Shown piece after piece: positions 45,376-48,588 of a stretch of DNA of 48,588 nt. The DNA is taken from contig JACAAZ010000028.1 of the NCBI GenBank assembly GCA_013376995.1, forward strand, positions 1 to 48,588. The letters are read 5' to 3'. Position 1 is the stretch's first letter, and the number at the start of each line of letters is the position of its first letter. Both the position numbers and the translations under genes were made by a program. The notes beneath the pieces were generated by a model that saw only the letters and a list, made by a program, of their open reading frames with translations, ran no database searches and was not told the origin of the DNA. Source of the stretch: Bacteroidota bacterium (lineage in GTDB: Bacteria; Bacteroidota; Bacteroidia; Bacteroidales; UBA4417).

Positions 45376-46275
45376 ATGAAAGCTATAAGAATACTACTCC
45401 TGCTACCCGTTATTGCAGCATTTTTTATTTCCTGCGATAAGATAGATTCCCCCTATGTCAATGTGCCTGTAAAGATAGACACTGCAGCCTGCCCGGTCCC
45501 GGAGTTCCCTGCTGTTACTAACCACGTAAAAAGAGTATTACTCGAAGACTATACAGGGCATACCTGTCCGAACTGCCCTACAGCAGGTAAGATTGCCAGG
45601 GATCTGAAGGAGCAGTATTCTGGCCAGGTGATAGTCATGGCTGTCCATGCAGGATGGTTTGCACGCACTTACCCTGGAGATCCTGGAGTGCAGGCTATAT
45701 TTAATTACGACTTCAGAACCCCTGCCGGTACCGACTGGGATACTAAATTCGGGAATGGCAATGCCGGTAATCCGAATGGTCTGGTAAACAGACTGTCAGT
45801 AAATAACAAATTTGTTCTCAGGCCAGATGAATGGAGCGGTAAGATTTCTTCCGCTTTAACGGAAGCTCCTAAAATGGATTTACAGCTTATTGTTGATTAT
45901 GACCCAACAATTAGAAAGATTTGTGCACATACCAATTCTATCTTTTTGACTCCCCTCAACCAAAACCTGAAGATGGAAGTTGTGATAACTGAAGATAGTA
46001 TTATTGCGGCTCAGAAAAATAATGATGCTGCAGTTGGGCCCGTTGGGGATGTTGAAGATTTTGTCCATATGCATGTGATGCGCGGAGCCTTGAATGGAAC
46101 CTGGGGTTCTGAATTGATCAATGCAGGTGACGTTAATCCAGAATCTGTCATAGAGAGTTTCCAGTCGACCCTGCCCGAAAAATGTGTTGCCAAAAATTGT
46201 CATATCATAGCTTTCATTTTCGACAAGGACAGTTATGAGGTATTGCAGGCAGCGGAAGTCAAGTTGACAGAGTAA
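45376..46275 (+). CDS. Omp28-like lipoprotein
   Basis: A 299-residue lipoprotein, lipobox FISC (Cys20). The central domain is thioredoxin-like with GHTCPNCPTAG (Cys64, Cys67) and VIVMAVHAGWF, followed by a beta-sandwich (DLQLIVDYD ... NLKMEVVITED, GALNGTWG). This matches the Omp28 family of Porphyromonas-like outer-membrane proteins. With the TlpA-like gene two genes upstream, it may take part in envelope thiol exchange. Confidence 0.88.
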   Translation: MKAIRILLLLPVIAAFFISCDKIDSPYVNVPVKIDTAACPVPEFPAVTNHVKRVLLEDYTGHTCPNCPTAGKIARDLKEQYSGQVIVMAVHAGWFARTYPGDPGVQAIFNYDFRTPAGTDWDTKFGNGNAGNPNGLVNRLSVNNKFVLRPDEWSGKISSALTEAPKMDLQLIVDYDPTIRKICAHTNSIFLTPLNQNLKMEVVITEDSIIAAQKNNDAAVGPVGDVEDFVHMHVMRGALNGTWGSELINAGDVNPESVIESFQSTLPEKCVAKNCHIIAFIFDKDSYEVLQAAEVKLTE

Positions 46276-46370
46276 GGATCATTTCCTATTTTTGTTTTTC
46301 CTTGTATGACTCATCCTCAACTATTTGTGATCAACCCCAACCTGGAAAGGTTGTTAATCCTATTGTTCCT

Positions 46371-46832
46371 ATGGAAGAAAAGAAAATTACCATTGAACTC
46401 ACGCAGGGTCAGTACAAAGACCTGGTAAAGTTGATGAGCATCGGGAATTTGGTAACAGATGAAGTGTCGGATGATGAATCCCTTTCGGGCTTTGCCCAGG
46501 TTCAGCAACTGATTTTGGCATCTTCTGGCAAGGGGAAAGGAAACACTTACATTGCCTACGATAAGAAGGACGATGAGTATTTCCTGGCTGAGGACTTTGA
46601 AACCGGTTTGATTGAACTCATGGATGAATATGATGAGAGCCGTTTCTGGGAGAACCTGGTGATGAGGCTTACTCTGCGTGACCTTCAGAAGAAATTCTCA
46701 GAGAAGGAGTTGCGCGAAATGCCGGATGATAAGGGCAACCAGGAACTTGAGCAGATCCACAGCTATTACATCAACGAATTCGATGACAATGACCTGGATA
46801 ACCTGAAGGTCATAGCCATGAAGAGGGTATAG
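46371..46832 (+). CDS. hypothetical small acidic protein
   Basis: A 153-residue acidic cytoplasmic protein beginning MEEKKITIELTQGQYKDLVKL, then GFAQVQQLILASS and many Asp/Glu (EDFETGLIELMDEYDES, NEFDDNDLDNLKVI). No family recognised. The longer frame from 46302 lacks conserved-looking sequence, so ATG 46371 is chosen. Confidence 0.75.
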   Translation: MEEKKITIELTQGQYKDLVKLMSIGNLVTDEVSDDESLSGFAQVQQLILASSGKGKGNTYIAYDKKDDEYFLAEDFETGLIELMDEYDESRFWENLVMRLTLRDLQKKFSEKELREMPDDKGNQELEQIHSYYINEFDDNDLDNLKVIAMKRV

Positions 46833-47120
46833 TCACCCAAAGAACTTCTATTTTACATTAAGGTTTCCCTGAATAGGGCAGGGAAGTAATATTTGCTACC
46901 TGAATACTGCACCAATTAGCCTATAATTTGTCTGCATTTCAAGTTTATCAGTAGGTTTTTACAGCAGGTTAAAATCGTTCAGGAGTGAGTTCCCTTTTGG
47001 GTTATAGCGATTTGGAAAAATTTAAACCTGACAGGTCTATCAGTACTTCCAATAATTTTATTAATTTAGCCGCCCGATTGACAGGAAGCTGTATCAGTTT
47101 GCTGTCATGGAATTTGACCA

Positions 47121-47208
47121 GGAGAGATGTCCGAGTGGTCGAAGGAGCACGCCTGGAAAGTGTGTAAGCGCCGAAAGCGCTTCATGGGTTCGAATCCCAT
47201 TCTCTCCG
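47121..47208 (+). tRNA. tRNA-Ser (anticodon GGA)
   Basis: 88 nt folding into a complete class II tRNA: acceptor GGAGAGA pairs with TCTCTCC; the D-arm is followed by anticodon stem CACGC/GTGTG with loop CTGGAAA (anticodon GGA); a long variable arm TAAGCGC-CGAAA-GCGCTT; T arm ATGGG-TTCGAAT-CCCAT; discriminator G. CCA is not encoded. It lies 235 bp ahead of an integrase gene. Confidence 0.97.
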
Positions 47209-47231
47209 CTGATAATAAAGGCAAATAAAAG

Positions 47232-47275
47232 AAAACCACTGAAAACTAGTTAGTTACAGTGGTTTTTTCTTTTTC
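47232..47275 (+). terminator. intrinsic terminator downstream of tRNA-Ser
   Basis: A 10-bp stem AAAACCACTG/CAGTGGTTTT (47232-47241 and 47257-47266) is followed by a T-run (GGTTTTTTCTTTTTC). It should end the tRNA transcript. Confidence 0.88.
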
Positions 47276-47319
47276 TGAAATGCGGAATAACGCATAAAAA
47301 AGCAACTTTCCTGTGGCTT

Positions 47320-47360
47320 ATTCGGTGGACTAAATTCTGGATCCGCAAGTCCACCGAATT
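47320..47360. repeat. 11-bp inverted repeat between tRNA-Ser and integrase
   Basis: ATTCGGTGGAC (47320-47330) and GTCCACCGAAT (47349-47359) are perfect complements with an 18-bp spacer. No T-run follows, so a recombinase or repressor site is more likely than a terminator. Confidence 0.7.
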
Positions 47361-47443
47361 AGAATACAATTCATTGATTTGCATTACTTTGCATTTTACT
47401 TTATTGCTCTGTTAACCTAATTTTAACCTCAAAAAATTAAATC

Positions 47444-48588
47444 ATGAAGAGAGCAACTTGCAAGGTCCTTTATTATATAAGTAGGACTAAGATTCTGAAA
47501 GATGGGACGATTCCAATCTACATTCGGATGACAATCAATGGTCAGCGGGCCGAATTTGGTTTACAGAGAAGCATCTTGGAAGATCAATGGGATAATTCAC
47601 TGGGGAAAGTCAAAGGATCTGATAAAGCATCCAGGGAGCTGAATTCATATCTTGAATTCGTAAAATCAAATATACTGCTTAAGAAACGTGAACTGGAAGA
47701 ATCCGGTAAAGAGGTAAGTGCACATTTACTTAAGAACTACTACTTAGGAATAGATAATTCTGGGAGAACGATTCTTGGGATATTCAAGGAACATAATGAT
47801 AAATGCAGGGGATTGATCAATAAGGATTTTGCACCGGGAACTATTGATCGATATGAAACTTGTTACAGGCATCTATCCGTGTTTATTAAAACCAAATTCA
47901 AAAGAGAAGATTTGCTGCTGAATGAGATTTCACCAATGTTTATCTCAGATTTTGAATACTTCCTGAAAGTTACCAGATCATGTTGCCATAATACCGCAAC
48001 AAAGTACATAAAGAACTTCAAAAAGATAATTCGCATCGCACTGGCTAATGGATGGATGAAGGCTGATCCCTTTGCAAACATAAAGTTCCATCTTGACGAC
48101 GTTGACCTGGATTATTTGAATGAAAGTGAGTTAAATGCCCTGATAAATAAAGAATTCAAAATCGAAAGGGTAAACCAGGTCCGTGATGTTTACTTGTTCT
48201 GCTGTTTTACCGGTTTGGCCTTTGTTGATGTGAAAAGTCTTTGTCAGGATGACATTGAAGAAAGAGAGGAGCGGCTCTGGATCATTAAAAGAAGACAAAA
48301 AACAAAAAACTGGTGCCGGATTCCTCTTTTAGCTCCCGCCGTATGTCTGTTAGAAAAATATAAAGGGCATCCCCAAAGAGTGAAGACAGGACTTTTATTA
48401 CCAGTGCCGTCGAATCAACGGATGAATGCTTATCTGAAGGAAATAGCAGATCTGGTGGGGATTGAAAAGAACCTGAGTACACATACGGCCCGGCACACAT
48501 TTGCTACAACAGTTACCCTGGCTAACCAGGTATCAATTGAAGTTGTGTCAAAGATGCTAGGGCACTCCAGTATCAATATGACAAAGAA
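47444..48588 (+). CDS. tyrosine recombinase / integrase (partial at window end)
   Basis: The open frame runs from ATG 47444 to the last base: 381 residues, no stop, so the 3' end is outside the window. It has the N-terminal arm-binding region (FGLQRSILEDQWD), the SAM-like core-binding domain (about 110-205), and the catalytic domain: FTGLAFVDVKSL (255-266), the Lys-bearing RRQKTKN hairpin, HTARH (His347, Arg350) and LGHSSINMT (His374). The nucleophile Tyr would fall a few residues past the edge. The first catalytic Arg position is Ala259, as in the CTnDOT-like Bacteroidota integrases that lack ArgI. The tRNA-Ser directly upstream is a likely attachment site. The window therefore ends inside an integrative element. 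Confidence 0.93.
   Translation, partial: MKRATCKVLYYISRTKILKDGTIPIYIRMTINGQRAEFGLQRSILEDQWDNSLGKVKGSDKASRELNSYLEFVKSNILLKKRELEESGKEVSAHLLKNYYLGIDNSGRTILGIFKEHNDKCRGLINKDFAPGTIDRYETCYRHLSVFIKTKFKREDLLLNEISPMFISDFEYFLKVTRSCCHNTATKYIKNFKKIIRIALANGWMKADPFANIKFHLDDVDLDYLNESELNALINKEFKIERVNQVRDVYLFCCFTGLAFVDVKSLCQDDIEEREERLWIIKRRQKTKNWCRIPLLAPAVCLLEKYKGHPQRVKTGLLLPVPSNQRMNAYLKEIADLVGIEKNLSTHTARHTFATTVTLANQVSIEVVSKMLGHSSINMTK

Overview
The window reads as chromosomal DNA of a free-living Bacteroidota, most like Bacteroidales or a relative. The evidence is a SusC/SusD pair, a hybrid two-component regulator of the polysaccharide-utilisation type, two C-terminal sorting domains of the type IX secretion system, a Bacteroides-type serine palmitoyltransferase, FISUMP, Omp28-like, DUF6029-like and PorT-like proteins, and several promoter-like TAnnTTTG boxes. 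All family calls come from reading motifs in the translations; no database search was run.

Layout. (1) 0.1-3.2 kb, minus strand: an HMG-CoA-lyase-like enzyme with altered active-site residues, and a lipoprotein joining a caspase-like domain to a FISUMP domain. (2) 3.7-23.9 kb, plus strand: a polysaccharide utilisation locus. Its order is hybrid sensor/regulator, GH130 phosphorylase/hydrolase, MFS transporter, alpha-toroid lipoprotein, SusC, SusD, LamG lipoprotein, GH13 alpha-glucosidase, and a large secreted protein (alpha-toroid, LamG, sorting domain) that is a paralogue of the alpha-toroid lipoprotein. Two intergenic stretches of this locus consist of degenerate tandem repeats that keep a 7-nt period. 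(3) 24.1-28.8 kb, plus strand: serine palmitoyltransferase, a short-chain dehydrogenase (candidate 3-ketosphinganine reductase) and a secreted alpha-toroid glycosidase-like protein. (4) 28.8-37.0 kb, minus strand: small unrelated genes (DUF3795-like, DUF6544-like, beta-barrels, a Crp-type regulator, a DUF2007-like protein, a YCF48-repeat protein, a SnoaL-like protein, a membrane protein and hypotheticals). The 32.8-37.2 kb part is notably AT-rich, has inverted-repeat spacers with shared motifs, and carries two copies of a composite dispersed repeat. It may be an accessory, cassette-like array. (5) 37.2-41.1 kb, minus strand: a compact run lipA-lipB-LOG-nucleotide-kinase-like-K+ channel. (6) 41.2-46.8 kb, plus strand: a 173-bp tandem repeat, then class I mannose-6-phosphate isomerase, a TlpA-like thioredoxin, a DUF6029-like beta-barrel, an Omp28-like lipoprotein and a small acidic protein. 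(7) 47.1-48.6 kb: tRNA-Ser(GGA), its terminator, and a tyrosine recombinase cut by the window edge. This is the usual left boundary of an integrative element.

How the parts fit. In the locus, the hybrid regulator would sense a glycan fragment in the periplasm. SusC/SusD and the LamG lipoprotein would bind and import oligosaccharides. The toroid proteins and GH13 would cut them outside the cytoplasm, MFS would carry products across the inner membrane, and GH130 would finish them in the cytoplasm. The glycan cannot be named: GH130 points to beta-mannosides and GH13 to alpha-glucosides. The most promising candidates for something undescribed are the paired alpha-toroid proteins, the 7-nt-period repeat tracts, the His-Cys caspase-like/FISUMP lipoprotein, and the cassette-like array.
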